Position numbers and translations under genes: made by a program
NCBI GenBank assembly: GCA_002695025.1
Contig: NZNV01000010.1
Coordinates: 62,001 to 126,000 of the forward strand
DNA: 64,000 nt
Origin: Owenweeksia sp.
GTDB lineage: Bacteria; Bacteroidota; Bacteroidia; Flavobacteriales; Schleiferiaceae
Direction of reading: 5' to 3'
The notes under the pieces: model-generated
The model's database searches: none
What the model saw: only the letters and a program-made list of their open reading frames with translations
What the model was told of the DNA's origin: nothing
Shown here: positions 25,153-34,730 of the stretch, one piece after another
Numbering within the stretch: the first letter of the stretch is position 1
How the letters are laid out: each line of letters begins with the position of its first letter

Positions 25153-26596
25153 AGAGAATCTAGACGAGCTTTTCAGGACGAAATTCAACGATCTGGAAGC
25201 AGAACCGCCTTTTGACAGCTGGCCGGACATCAAAGGTCGTCTGGCCCGGAAAGAGCGTAAAAAACGAATGGCTTTCTGGCGCTACAGCAGCGTGGCAGCG
25301 GCAGTGTTACTGGCTTTCTTTTCCGGTTATTTTTACCAGGGCTGGAACACCATGCCCAACCGCCAGCTAAAGGAAACCGGCCGACCGGACATGGTCTTGC
25401 CTGAACAGCAAAAACCACAAAATACAAAGCCCGGTTTTGTGAATGAAACAACTCCCTCCGAGGAAATAGCTCCGGCTCCTAAAAAGAGCCCTGAAAATTC
25501 AGGGTTCAGCCGCAGCCAGAGGAATATTGCCTCTGAAAGTATGAAAACCAAAACTCCGGGAAATGCGGTTAAGGCGGGTTCGCTTACAGAAGGCATCGCA
25601 GAAAATACACCCGTAGGCACTGATCATGAAGAACCCATTTTGAGGGAGGATAACTCATCCGTGGCCTTCAACGCTTCTCGGGAAGAAAATGAATCAGCCA
25701 AAAGAGCAGCTGGCAAACTCCAGGGTTTCCTTACTTCTCCAAATTCCGGGAACAACAACTCAGAAGAAACCAATAGTGATATCCTGGTAATTTCTCCTGA
25801 GGAAATGAAGCTTCTGGCCGAAGGCCATACCACAGAGAAGCGGAAGGGCTATAAACGAACCTCAGGTATTGAGCTTTCGGTACTGGCCGGACCCACCGTG
25901 CCTTTTATGGATGTCAGTGTGAAGGATCAAAATGCCTCCACTCAGAACAACATTCGGAATGAGCAATTGGAAAACACCTATGCAACCGGTATGAAAGTGC
26001 TGATCCGCAACGATCGTAACTGGGAGTGGCAGGCAGGGCTTATGGTGAACAATTGGATACAAAACAGTAATAATGTGCTTCTCAGCAGGCCGGCTCCATC
26101 CTCCATTACTTCTAACCCGAATAATGTAACCAGTTCTGATGTGAACGGGTTTACCTCCCTGGGTAACGTTTCTTTTACCGAAGATGCCAGTAAAGTAGTT
26201 TCGCCTACCGGTGATCTTACCCAGTATTACCTGGTGCCCAATATTGGCCAGGAATACCAGTTTGTGGAGGTTCCCATAGGTGCCGCTTATTACTTACTCA
26301 ACGGCCGGTTTGAGATGAAACTCCAGGCCGGTTTTAACGCGCGTATACTTTCCCACAGCAATGTTTACCTGGAATACCCGGATGGCAGCACCAGTGATTA
26401 TGACGGTTTACGACCCAACGATTTGTCCCTTCAGCTAAGTACAGGGCCAGGTTTTGCCTACCGCATAACTCCCAAGCTAAGGTTCCGTTTAGATCCTATG
26501 GTCTATTATGGAGTTACCCCAATCAACCGGGGCAATGATGTTGAGACTTACTATCATCAACTCCTGTTCTTTTCGGGGATTTCGTACCGGTTTTAA
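25142..26596 (+). CDS. Single-span membrane protein with C-terminal beta-barrel-like domain; putative sigma-factor partner
   Basis: 484 residues. Residues 1-45 are hydrophilic and presumably cytoplasmic (LDELFRTKFNDLEAEPPFDSWPDIKGRL, typical of Bacteroidetes anti-sigma-like proteins), followed by one membrane span (about 46-64). A ~160-residue low-complexity linker rich in E, N, P and S leads to ~240 residues resembling an outer-membrane beta-barrel (strands such as GIELSVLAGPTVPFM, ending YHQLLFFSGISYRF with a terminal aromatic). It overlaps the sigma gene by 11 bp. Anti-sigma activity is inferred from position and the N-terminal segment; I see no zinc-binding anti-sigma motif. Confidence 0.75.
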   Translation: MENKENLDELFRTKFNDLEAEPPFDSWPDIKGRLARKERKKRMAFWRYSSVAAAVLLAFFSGYFYQGWNTMPNRQLKETGRPDMVLPEQQKPQNTKPGFVNETTPSEEIAPAPKKSPENSGFSRSQRNIASESMKTKTPGNAVKAGSLTEGIAENTPVGTDHEEPILREDNSSVAFNASREENESAKRAAGKLQGFLTSPNSGNNNSEETNSDILVISPEEMKLLAEGHTTEKRKGYKRTSGIELSVLAGPTVPFMDVSVKDQNASTQNNIRNEQLENTYATGMKVLIRNDRNWEWQAGLMVNNWIQNSNNVLLSRPAPSSITSNPNNVTSSDVNGFTSLGNVSFTEDASKVVSPTGDLTQYYLVPNIGQEYQFVEVPIGAAYYLLNGRFEMKLQAGFNARILSHSNVYLEYPDGSTSDYDGLRPNDLSLQLSTGPGFAYRITPKLRFRLDPMVYYGVTPINRGNDVETYYHQLLFFSGISYRF

Positions 26597-26624
26597 TTGT
26601 AGTTACTGGCTTTTTGTATATTTG
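26597..26624 (+). promoter_or_regulatory. Bacteroidetes-type promoter with almost no leader
   Basis: TTG at 26597-26599 and TATATTTG at 26617-26624 have 17 bases between them. A start about 5-7 nt downstream would fall at 26629-26631, only 2-4 nt before the ATG at 26633, which implies a nearly leaderless mRNA. Confidence 0.5.
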
Positions 26625-26632
26625 GAGGTTAC

Positions 26633-27646
26633 ATGGAACCAACTATTGACAAATACATAAGTCGTTTGCTGTTTGATCACGAATGTGTGGTAGTTCCCGG
26701 TTTAGGGGCTTTCCTTACCCGTTATCACCCAGCCGAGATCAATCACGCCACCCACATGATGCGCCCACCTTCCAGCCGGGTATCCTTTAATGCACGTATC
26801 CGTGAGAATGACGGTTTGCTGGCCAAGTACATCAGCATTTATGAAAACCGCCCGTACAGTGATGCTTTGGAAAGCATTGCTATTCACGTTCGTGGATGGA
26901 AACGTATTTTGAAAACCGGAAAGAAAGTAAACCTTCCCGGAGTTGGCCGCCTGTATCTTGATAAAGAGGAAAAAATACAGTTTAACCCTGCCATTGACGT
27001 AAATTACGACAAGTCTTCTTTTGGGCTGGGTATTTTCCGCTCTCCTGCAGTACAGCGTGAAATGGAGATCAAGAAGTCTGTTCAACGGGCCATCGATATT
27101 CATATTCCCGCCAGAACCCAAAAGGAACGTGAGAAAAGAAATTTACCCTTGCTGCGCTGGGCTGCTGTTCTTGCCCCCTTCATTGCCCTTGGTATTGCAG
27201 CAGGAGTATACCTGAACAACAACCCCAATCCCTTGAGCAACTTTGCCAGTTTTTATCCATGGAGTTATTCCTCAGAGGATCGTGCAGAGCAGCTTAAGGA
27301 AACAATACCCGTTACAGAGGAAACGGTGAGCGCACCTTCCTCCAACGAAACGGAAATAAACACAGCTCCTGAAACCACCATAGATGAACCCATTAAGAAG
27401 GTGGTGGAAACTCCCATTAACCAAAGCTCTTACCATATTGTGGTAGGCTCATTTAAGGAAAAGGAGAATGCTGAGCATTATATCAAGGAACTTCAGTCCA
27501 GAGGCTTTGACGCCTACCTGGCCAATGGAGACAGGCGCTTTCATCGTGTAGCCGTGGGTAACTTCGCCTCGCATGAGCTGGCCACTACTGAGCTTTCCAA
27601 GGTGAAAAGTCAGATAAGTTCAGGAGCCTGGGTTTATTCTAATTGA
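26633..27646 (+). CDS. HU-CCDC81 and SPOR domain membrane protein
   Basis: 337 residues. Residues 1-145 hold two HU-like folds of the prokaryotic CCDC81 type (start MEPTIDKYISRLLFDHECVVVPGLGAFLTRY, then FNARIRENDGLLAKYIS and the second fold with VNLPGVGRLYLDKEEKIQFNP). One membrane span follows (about 172-192), then an E/T/P-rich periplasmic linker and a C-terminal SPOR domain (about 265-337, YHIVVGSFKEKENAEHYIKEL). SPOR domains bind glycan strands without stem peptides at division sites, so the protein may link cytoplasmic HU-like domains with septal peptidoglycan (inference). Confidence 0.9.
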   Translation: MEPTIDKYISRLLFDHECVVVPGLGAFLTRYHPAEINHATHMMRPPSSRVSFNARIRENDGLLAKYISIYENRPYSDALESIAIHVRGWKRILKTGKKVNLPGVGRLYLDKEEKIQFNPAIDVNYDKSSFGLGIFRSPAVQREMEIKKSVQRAIDIHIPARTQKEREKRNLPLLRWAAVLAPFIALGIAAGVYLNNNPNPLSNFASFYPWSYSSEDRAEQLKETIPVTEETVSAPSSNETEINTAPETTIDEPIKKVVETPINQSSYHIVVGSFKEKENAEHYIKELQSRGFDAYLANGDRRFHRVAVGNFASHELATTELSKVKSQISSGAWVYSN

Positions 27647-27648
27647 CT

Positions 27649-27656
27649 TAATTTTG
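27649..27656 (+). promoter_or_regulatory. Candidate -7 box for the thioesterase gene
   Basis: TAATTTTG matches TAnnTTTG and lies 16 bp before the ATG at 27673. No convincing TTTG is seen at the -33 position. Confidence 0.35.
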
Positions 27657-27672
27657 CCGGAAATTCGTCCGG

Positions 27673-28242
27673 ATGAAAGCTAAAACACCCAGTGATTCTC
27701 TTACCATAGTAACGGAAATCGTTCTTCCCAACGATACCAACAATCTCAAAAACCTGTTTGGAGGGCGATTGCTCAGCTGGATGGATCGCGCTTCAGCCAT
27801 TGCGGCCCATCGCCACTGCAAGCGTATTGTGGTGACCAGCTCCGTAAACAACGTTTCCTTTAACCAGCCTATTCCCCAAGGCAGTATTGTAACCCTTGAA
27901 GCCCGGGTTTCCCGTGCATTTACTTCCAGCATGGAGGTTTTTGTGGATGTTTACATTGAAGACCAAACCGTTGCAGGCAAAAAGGTGAGGGCTAACGAAG
28001 CCATCTATACTTTTGTAGCCGTTGATCAATTGGGAAACCCTATCAACGTTCCCGCCCTGATCCCCGAAACGGAACTGGAAAAGAAACGTTATGAGGGTGC
28101 TCTTCGAAGAAGACAACTGGCCCTGATACTTTCCGGAAAAATGAAACCCAGCGAAGCTTCGGAACTGAAGGCACTTTTCTTTTCACCGGAAGAAATAGCC
28201 AATTTAGAGAACCACGAAAACAAGGGTAACGATAAGGCTTAG
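27673..28242 (+). CDS. Acyl-CoA thioesterase, hot-dog fold (YciA/BACH type)
   Basis: 189 residues. Hydrolyses acyl-CoA to fatty acid and CoA. The active-site region NNLKNLFGGRLLSWMDRASAIAAHRHC is at residues 17-43, with the catalytic Asp in WMD, and SFNQPIPQGSIVTLEARV follows as the second conserved block. About 45 C-terminal residues beyond the hot-dog domain are basic and helical (RRRQLALILSGKMKPSEASELK). The last 39 bp overlap the 3' end of the convergent DUF6427 gene. Confidence 0.92.
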   Translation: MKAKTPSDSLTIVTEIVLPNDTNNLKNLFGGRLLSWMDRASAIAAHRHCKRIVVTSSVNNVSFNQPIPQGSIVTLEARVSRAFTSSMEVFVDVYIEDQTVAGKKVRANEAIYTFVAVDQLGNPINVPALIPETELEKKRYEGALRRRQLALILSGKMKPSEASELKALFFSPEEIANLENHENKGNDKA

Positions 28243-29154
28243 GTAAACCAGGTCTTTCATCCACCACTTATTTACGTACTGCACCAGGTTGGACAGGAAT
28301 ACCGCTACCGGGAAAGCCATGATAATTTCCCCCGCCCAGGGACTTTGAATGGGGATAAAAAGCGCTAGCCCCAAAACAAGCAGTGCGGCATTGAAATTCA
28401 AGAACTGACGCTTTTGGATTTTTGCATGATTCAGTGCCTTAATGTACTCCAGTAGTGACATGAGTACCGCTATTGTCAGGAAGAAGTAGGGCCATATAGC
28501 CATAATATCCAAATCCAGGGTGCTTAACCGGTACTGTATAAGCATCTCCCAGAGCACCTCCTTGAAGGATTGATCAGTAAAGAAAAAATATCCCGTATAC
28601 ATCAGAAAGTAGAACGCGGCCAGACCTACCACCGGAATAATTACTGAACGGAGGTTAAAGTGCCCGAATAGTATGACCGACACCCAACATACCACCAGGA
28701 ACACCAGGATGGGAGGAAAAAAAACTGACCCAATACCGGTAAGAAATCCAATGTTAAAAATAATCTGTAAAACCCCGCTACCAGCCGTTATCAGCGAAAG
28801 CACCTGACCTATAAGCAGAATGAGCAAAGGTAAAATAAGCAATACTGAGGGGTAATTTTCATAGCATCCGAAAAGCCATAATACTATGGACAATATGGGT
28901 ATCATATAGTGGTGTCCCTTTAAAAAACCCTGACGGATCAACAGGCCGTTAAACCAGGTACTGTACAAGGGAATGAGCAATGTAACACTGAGCCTGAACA
29001 CAAAAGGACTTATGGTAACTGACCATCCGCCTATGAATAATTCAGCCGGGGTATACAGGTGAAGGAAAGATGCAACACCTACCACCATAAAAGACATCAG
29101 CAAGGCCGAAGCGAGCGATTGTACGGTTAAGTTATTGAATAGCCTTGCCAGCAT
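28204..29154 (-). CDS. DUF6427 family polytopic membrane protein
   Basis: 316 residues with about nine hydrophobic helices. The composition and the tail (FLSNLVQYVNKWWMKDLVYLSLIVTLVFVVL) fit the Flavobacteriia DUF6427 family as I remember it. Function unknown. It is divergent from the small DUF6341-like gene with 38 bp between starts, a pairing I associate with this phylum. Its 3' end runs 39 bp into the thioesterase gene on the other strand. Confidence 0.75.
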   Translation of the reverse strand: MLARLFNNLTVQSLASALLMSFMVVGVASFLHLYTPAELFIGGWSVTISPFVFRLSVTLLIPLYSTWFNGLLIRQGFLKGHHYMIPILSIVLWLFGCYENYPSVLLILPLLILLIGQVLSLITAGSGVLQIIFNIGFLTGIGSVFFPPILVFLVVCWVSVILFGHFNLRSVIIPVVGLAAFYFLMYTGYFFFTDQSFKEVLWEMLIQYRLSTLDLDIMAIWPYFFLTIAVLMSLLEYIKALNHAKIQKRQFLNFNAALLVLGLALFIPIQSPWAGEIIMAFPVAVFLSNLVQYVNKWWMKDLVYLSLIVTLVFVVL

Positions 29155-29167
29155 ACGTCTTTTTATC

Positions 29168-29175
29168 TAATTTTG
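29168..29175 (+). promoter_or_regulatory. Candidate -7 box for the DUF6341-like gene
   Basis: TAATTTTG fits TAnnTTTG, 17 bp before the ATG at 29193, within the 38-bp divergent gap. No clear -33 element. Confidence 0.35.
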
Positions 29176-29192
29176 GCAGCAAATTACTGAAA

Positions 29193-29363
29193 ATGCAATT
29201 CAAAGATATCGTAGAAGGACTGGGAGATTTTTTTGAGTGGACCTTTGGGATCTTACCCATCCTGGGAAATATTCCCAACATCCTGTTTCTTCTTATTGGC
29301 TCTGTATTATTCCTTTATTGGATGATGGAGATGCGTAAGCACTCCAAGGCTGGTGAGAACTAG
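29193..29363 (+). CDS. Small single-span membrane protein, DUF6341-like
   Basis: 56 residues from the ATG at 29193; an in-frame upstream extension to 29145 would overlap the divergent gene and is not favoured. It has an amphipathic start (MQFKDIVEGLGDFFEWTFGIL) and one hydrophobic helix (about 27-47, NILFLLIGSVLFLYWMMEM), then a basic tail. This matches the pattern of DUF6341 proteins of Flavobacteriia. Function unknown. Its stop shares the bases CTAG with the convergent purD stop. Confidence 0.7.
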   Translation: MQFKDIVEGLGDFFEWTFGILPILGNIPNILFLLIGSVLFLYWMMEMRKHSKAGEN

Positions 29364-30628
29364 AGATCGTAACCGATATCTCTTCTGAACGTAATTCCTT
29401 CAAAGCACACTTTTTTGATGGAGTTATAGCTTTTTTCCAATGCCTCTTGCCTGGTTGAACCATAGGAAGTAAAAGCCATTACCCTTCCTCCGCTGGTTAC
29501 TACATCCTGCCCTTCCAGTTTAGTACCTGCATGGAACACCATGCTCTCCTCTACATTTTGCAATCCGCTTACAACTTTACCCTTGGCGTATGAGCCCGGG
29601 TAACCTTCAGACACCACCATTACAGTGGTAGCCATCCGCTCATCCTCTTCAATACTTACTTCATTCAGCCTCCTTTCACCAGTTGCCTTCAGGATTTCCA
29701 CCAAATCATTTTTTATCCTGGGAATAACCACTTCTGTCTCAGGATCACCCATTCGCACGTTGTATTCGATCACGTAGGGCTCATCTCCTACCTTGATCAA
29801 CCCCAGGAAAACAAAACCCTTATAGTCCATACCGCGATTGCCAATTCCCTTAATGGTAGGTTTTACGATCCTTTCCTCCACTTTGTCCCGGAGCTCCCGG
29901 GTAACGAAAGATACCGGAGAAACGGCTCCCATGCCACCCGTATTGAGACCTGTGTCTCCTTCACCAATGCGCTTGTAGTCCTTCGCTACGGGAAGCCAAT
30001 GGTAGTTTTTTCCATCGGTAAGAATGAATACGGAAAATTCAATGCCGTCCAAAAATTCTTCGATGACCACCTTACGGCTGGCTTCCCCGAATTTTCCGGA
30101 AAACATAGCTTTTAGCTCTGTTTTGGCCTCCTCAATATCATTCAGGATCAACACACCTTTTCCTGCGGCCAGGCCATCTGCCTTTAAAACGTAGGGAGGT
30201 TTAAGCTCATCCAAAAAGCCATAAGCTCCTTCCAGGTCTTCTCCGGTAAAAGATTGATAACGAGCAGTAGGAATATTATGCTCCACCATAAAGGCCTTGC
30301 AGAAATCCTTGCTTCCTTCCAACTGCGCGGCATTCTTGTCAGGGCCGATCAACAGAATATGTTTGAGGTCTTCACGCTGCCTAAAATAATCGCTTATGCC
30401 ATTCACTAAAGGATCTTCCGGTCCAACCACCACCATGTCTATTTTCTCGTTCAGGCATAGTTCAGCTACATCATCAAAGTTAACGGGGTTTACCGGTACA
30501 TTTACAGCTATTGATGCGGTACCGGCATTGCCCGGAGCTACAAAAAGAGCCCTGCAAAACGGACTCTGTTTAATTTTCCAGGACAACGCATGTTCGCGGC
30601 CTCCGCTTCCTAAAACAAGAATGTTCAT
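29360..30628 (-). CDS. purD: Phosphoribosylamine-glycine ligase PurD
   Basis: Second step of purine synthesis: joins glycine to phosphoribosylamine with ATP. 422 residues from the ATG at 30628, which gives the canonical start MNILVLGSGGREHALSWK; an ATG at 30649 adds seven residues. The ATP-grasp region has VLKADGLAAGKGVLI, EEFLDGIEFSVF and the GRTGGMGA-type loop as LNTGGMGAVSP, then NVRMGDPETE near the metal site. It stands alone on the minus strand. Confidence 0.96.
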   Translation of the reverse strand: MNILVLGSGGREHALSWKIKQSPFCRALFVAPGNAGTASIAVNVPVNPVNFDDVAELCLNEKIDMVVVGPEDPLVNGISDYFRQREDLKHILLIGPDKNAAQLEGSKDFCKAFMVEHNIPTARYQSFTGEDLEGAYGFLDELKPPYVLKADGLAAGKGVLILNDIEEAKTELKAMFSGKFGEASRKVVIEEFLDGIEFSVFILTDGKNYHWLPVAKDYKRIGEGDTGLNTGGMGAVSPVSFVTRELRDKVEERIVKPTIKGIGNRGMDYKGFVFLGLIKVGDEPYVIEYNVRMGDPETEVVIPRIKNDLVEILKATGERRLNEVSIEEDERMATTVMVVSEGYPGSYAKGKVVSGLQNVEESMVFHAGTKLEGQDVVTSGGRVMAFTSYGSTRQEALEKSYNSIKKVCFEGITFRRDIGYDL

Positions 30629-30724
30629 GTGGTTTTTTCTTTGCTGCAAAAGTAAAACTATCCCTCAAAGCGGCCTTCAAAAAACCCGCTTTCAACATTT
30701 TACAGGAACCAGGGTTTATTGCCT

Positions 30725-32038
30725 ATGCTCGAATGGCTCAGAAATAGGTATTTGCAGGCTGTGAATTCCATTGCCTTTTATCCGTTCATCATCTCTACGC
30801 TTTTTATAGGCCTGAGCCTCATCATCATTATTTCCGGTACCAGGTCAACCGATGAATGGCTGCAAGAGGTGCTACCCATTTTTAAAGAATCAGAGGCCGA
30901 GACCGCCCGTGAACTTTTAAGTGTCCTCATTGGAGGGATGTTCACTTTAACCGTTTTTAGCTTCTCCATGGTGATGGTGGTATTAAGCCAGGCCGCCAAC
31001 AACTATTCACCCAAGGTACTGGACGGTCTTTTAAAAGATAAAAGGCCACAGTTTATTCTTGGTTTTTACGTTGGGGGACTCCTTTTTTGCCTTCCGCTTT
31101 TGCTGAACCTCACCGATTCCCGGGAAGATGCATCCATTTCCATAACCGGGGTTTTTCTGGCCCTTGTTTGCGCTATTACAGACCTTTTTCTTTTCATACG
31201 CTTTATACACTATGTATCGAGCAGCGTGAAGCCTGCCGAAGTGAGCCGCTCCATTTACAAACGGACCTATGAACGCTGGAAGGAGCGTGATTCAAAATCA
31301 TCGGAAAGGGAATATCTTAATGAACCTTTTGAAACGGAATTGTCATTTATCAGTGAAACAGCCAACCGCTCTGGTTATTACCAGGGGGTTAATGAAAAGC
31401 GGCTCCTTAAATTATGTATCGAAAACAATATCACCGTAAAAGTTTGCCCGCAAATTGGGGATTATGTTCTGAAAAACTCTCCTCTTTTTAAAATTTCCGG
31501 AACCTGGGAACCGGACAAGAAATTACTGGACCGTCTCCATGAAGCCTTCCTTTTTTATAATATCGAGGATATTGAGAACAATATTTTTTATGGGTATCGC
31601 CAGTTAACAGAAGTAGCCGCCAAAGCTTTGAGTCCAGGCATTAATGATATTGGCACGGCCCGCATCTGCATTGATTTCCTTATTGACCTGCTTAGTATGT
31701 TTACGCGTAAACCTCTGCATTATGGTGTGAAGGATGAAAAGGGTGAGATACGCATCATCTACCGGCCCATTACGCTGCACGACCTATTTGAACTTTGCCT
31801 GGACGAGATCCGTCTTTGTGGGCGCACCGATAAGAATATTATGGACTCACTCATCCACGGTTGCATACTGCTATTGGGACAAGATAATGAAAGCGTGGAA
31901 ATGCAAAAAGAAGTGCTTGGATTTGCCCAAAAAATACGGCATGACCTGGAGTGCGGAAAATACCTGGAGGATACATCCTATCTGCTTGAGCAGTACAATA
32001 GCAAATTACAGCCGCTTTTTTCCACAGCTAACCTCTGA
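30725..32038 (+). CDS. DUF2254 family membrane protein
   Basis: 437 residues from the ATG at 30725; a TTG two codons earlier is a possible start. Two hydrophobic hairpins occupy the first ~165 residues (helices near 15-38, 65-88, 105-125 and 135-160), with the conserved FSMVMVVLSQAANNYSPKVLDGLLKDK between them. A large soluble C-terminal part follows, with ALSPGINDIGTARICID, characteristic of DUF2254. Function unknown. It is divergent from purD. Confidence 0.87.
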   Translation: MLEWLRNRYLQAVNSIAFYPFIISTLFIGLSLIIIISGTRSTDEWLQEVLPIFKESEAETARELLSVLIGGMFTLTVFSFSMVMVVLSQAANNYSPKVLDGLLKDKRPQFILGFYVGGLLFCLPLLLNLTDSREDASISITGVFLALVCAITDLFLFIRFIHYVSSSVKPAEVSRSIYKRTYERWKERDSKSSEREYLNEPFETELSFISETANRSGYYQGVNEKRLLKLCIENNITVKVCPQIGDYVLKNSPLFKISGTWEPDKKLLDRLHEAFLFYNIEDIENNIFYGYRQLTEVAAKALSPGINDIGTARICIDFLIDLLSMFTRKPLHYGVKDEKGEIRIIYRPITLHDLFELCLDEIRLCGRTDKNIMDSLIHGCILLLGQDNESVEMQKEVLGFAQKIRHDLECGKYLEDTSYLLEQYNSKLQPLFSTANL

Positions 32039-32129
32039 ATGAGCTGTTATCAATCTCAAAAATCGCTTGATGGGCAAGGGTTTTGGCACACTTCCTTTAA
32101 GTACGGTATTTCAGTGTATTAATATGTAA

Positions 32130-33524
<1,395 letters not shown>

Positions 33525-33550
33525 TTACCGGTAACTCCCATAAAAAGAAA

Positions 33551-33577
33551 AACCGCGCTTATAGCGCGGTTTTTTTT
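33551..33577. terminator. Bidirectional terminator between gdhA and gatC
   Basis: Nine-base arms AACCGCGCT / AGCGCGGTT with a TAT loop, an A run before and a T run after, so it can end transcripts from both convergent genes. Confidence 0.88.
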
Positions 33578-33596
33578 ATGTTTTGAAGTTGGGTTT

Positions 33597-33896
33597 TTAT
33601 TCTCCTTTTCGCTGTACCACTTTAGGCACCCGGAAATAGTCAGTGTCGCGGTCCGGTGCATTCTTCAGAGCTTCTTCCCTGGTAGATTGTTCCACCACCA
33701 CATCTTTGCGTAGGGGAGCTTCCTCATCCGTCATATAAACTAAAGGCTCCACGCCCTCCAGATCAAGCTCATCGATCTTTGCCACGAAGCCCAGTATTTT
33801 ATCCATATCGGCTACCATACTCTCCTTTTCTTCCTCGGTAAATTCAAGGCGTGCAAGGTGAGCCAGCTTTTCTACTTCTTTCTTATCGATCTTCAT
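33597..33896 (-). CDS. gatC: Asp/Glu-tRNA amidotransferase subunit GatC
   Basis: 99 residues from the ATG at 33896 (MKIDKKEVEKLAHLARLEF); the longer open frame to 34055 runs into the acyltransferase and is not real. GatC stabilises the GatA amidase and spans the GatAB complex that amidates mischarged Glu-tRNA(Gln) or Asp-tRNA(Asn). Conserved features are LAHLARLEFTEEE, the central VEPL and the C-terminal DYFRVPKVV. gatA and gatB are not nearby. An asnS gene is present at 62.2 kb, so the Gln-tRNA role is more likely needed. Confidence 0.94.
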   Translation of the reverse strand: MKIDKKEVEKLAHLARLEFTEEEKESMVADMDKILGFVAKIDELDLEGVEPLVYMTDEEAPLRKDVVVEQSTREEALKNAPDRDTDYFRVPKVVQRKGE

Positions 33897-33910
33897 ACGG
33901 CAAAAGTAAT

Positions 33911-34672
33911 TTATTCGTGGTTCAAAACCATTTCCGGCTTTCTGTATTCTCGCAACTCTCTGGAAATTAAAAGATAACTCTCCTCCCTTAAACGATCTAT
34001 TTCTGCCTCCGATTGCTCCTGTGGTACCAGGAAAGGACTTATTACCGCCCGGCAAACCCCGGGATAACCTTTAAAAAGTTCAAACGGAAGATGCCGCTTA
34101 TTATCGGGATAGGTAACGGGAATGATCGGTATATTCTTTTCCACTGCCAACCGAAAAGCACCGTTCTTAAACGGAGCAAGATCCACCTCATATTTGGGCA
34201 CACCACCTTCGGGATAAATACAAACCCCAATACCTTCATCAATCTTAACCGCTGCACGATCAAATACATCCCTTCTGCTCCTGAGGCTACTGCGATCTAC
34301 CAATAAATTGGTTTTACGGTAGAAATAGCCGAAAAGGGGGAATTTGGTGAGTTCTTTTTTACCGATAAAAAGAAAGCAATTGGGAAACAGTGCCAAGGTC
34401 ATCATGATGTCTATCATACTGGTATGATTGGCGCATATAATATAGACCTTCTTTTTATCCGGGCGTTCACCCCACTTCGCGCGCGGCCATAAACCAGTCC
34501 AGATCAGGACTATCCATGCCCATGCCCTGGCAAAAACAAAAAACCGCGGATACCATTCAGGCTTAAGGGAAGTGACAAAAATAAAAGGGTACAAAAGCAG
34601 GATAGCCACGGCTATACCGAGGTAAAACCATAGTTTCCATAAAAAAACAAAAGGCGCCCCTATCCATTTCAC
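33911..34672 (-). CDS. 1-acyl-sn-glycerol-3-phosphate acyltransferase (PlsC/LPLAT family)
   Basis: 253 residues. The first ~45 residues hold one or two hydrophobic helices. The acyltransferase motif HX4D occurs in NHTSMID (about residues 81-87), followed by the FIGKKEL region, YPEGGVP (motif III) and IPIIPVTY (motif IV). It would acylate lysophosphatidate in the inner membrane. It lies 14 bp upstream of gatC on the same strand, so it is probably cotranscribed. Confidence 0.92.
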   Translation of the reverse strand: MKWIGAPFVFLWKLWFYLGIAVAILLLYPFIFVTSLKPEWYPRFFVFARAWAWIVLIWTGLWPRAKWGERPDKKKVYIICANHTSMIDIMMTLALFPNCFLFIGKKELTKFPLFGYFYRKTNLLVDRSSLRSRRDVFDRAAVKIDEGIGVCIYPEGGVPKYEVDLAPFKNGAFRLAVEKNIPIIPVTYPDNKRHLPFELFKGYPGVCRAVISPFLVPQEQSEAEIDRLREESYLLISRELREYRKPEMVLNHE

Positions 34673-34703
34673 GGCACAAAAGTAAACTTTTGATCAGGCT
34701 TCT

Positions 34704-34711
34704 TACTTTTG
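34704..34711 (+). promoter_or_regulatory. Candidate -7 box for trpS
   Basis: TACTTTTG fits TAnnTTTG and lies 19 bp before the trpS ATG. A TTTTG upstream is too close (11 bases) to be a standard -33 element. Confidence 0.35.
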
Positions 34712-34730
34712 GCAATCACAAATTACTAGT

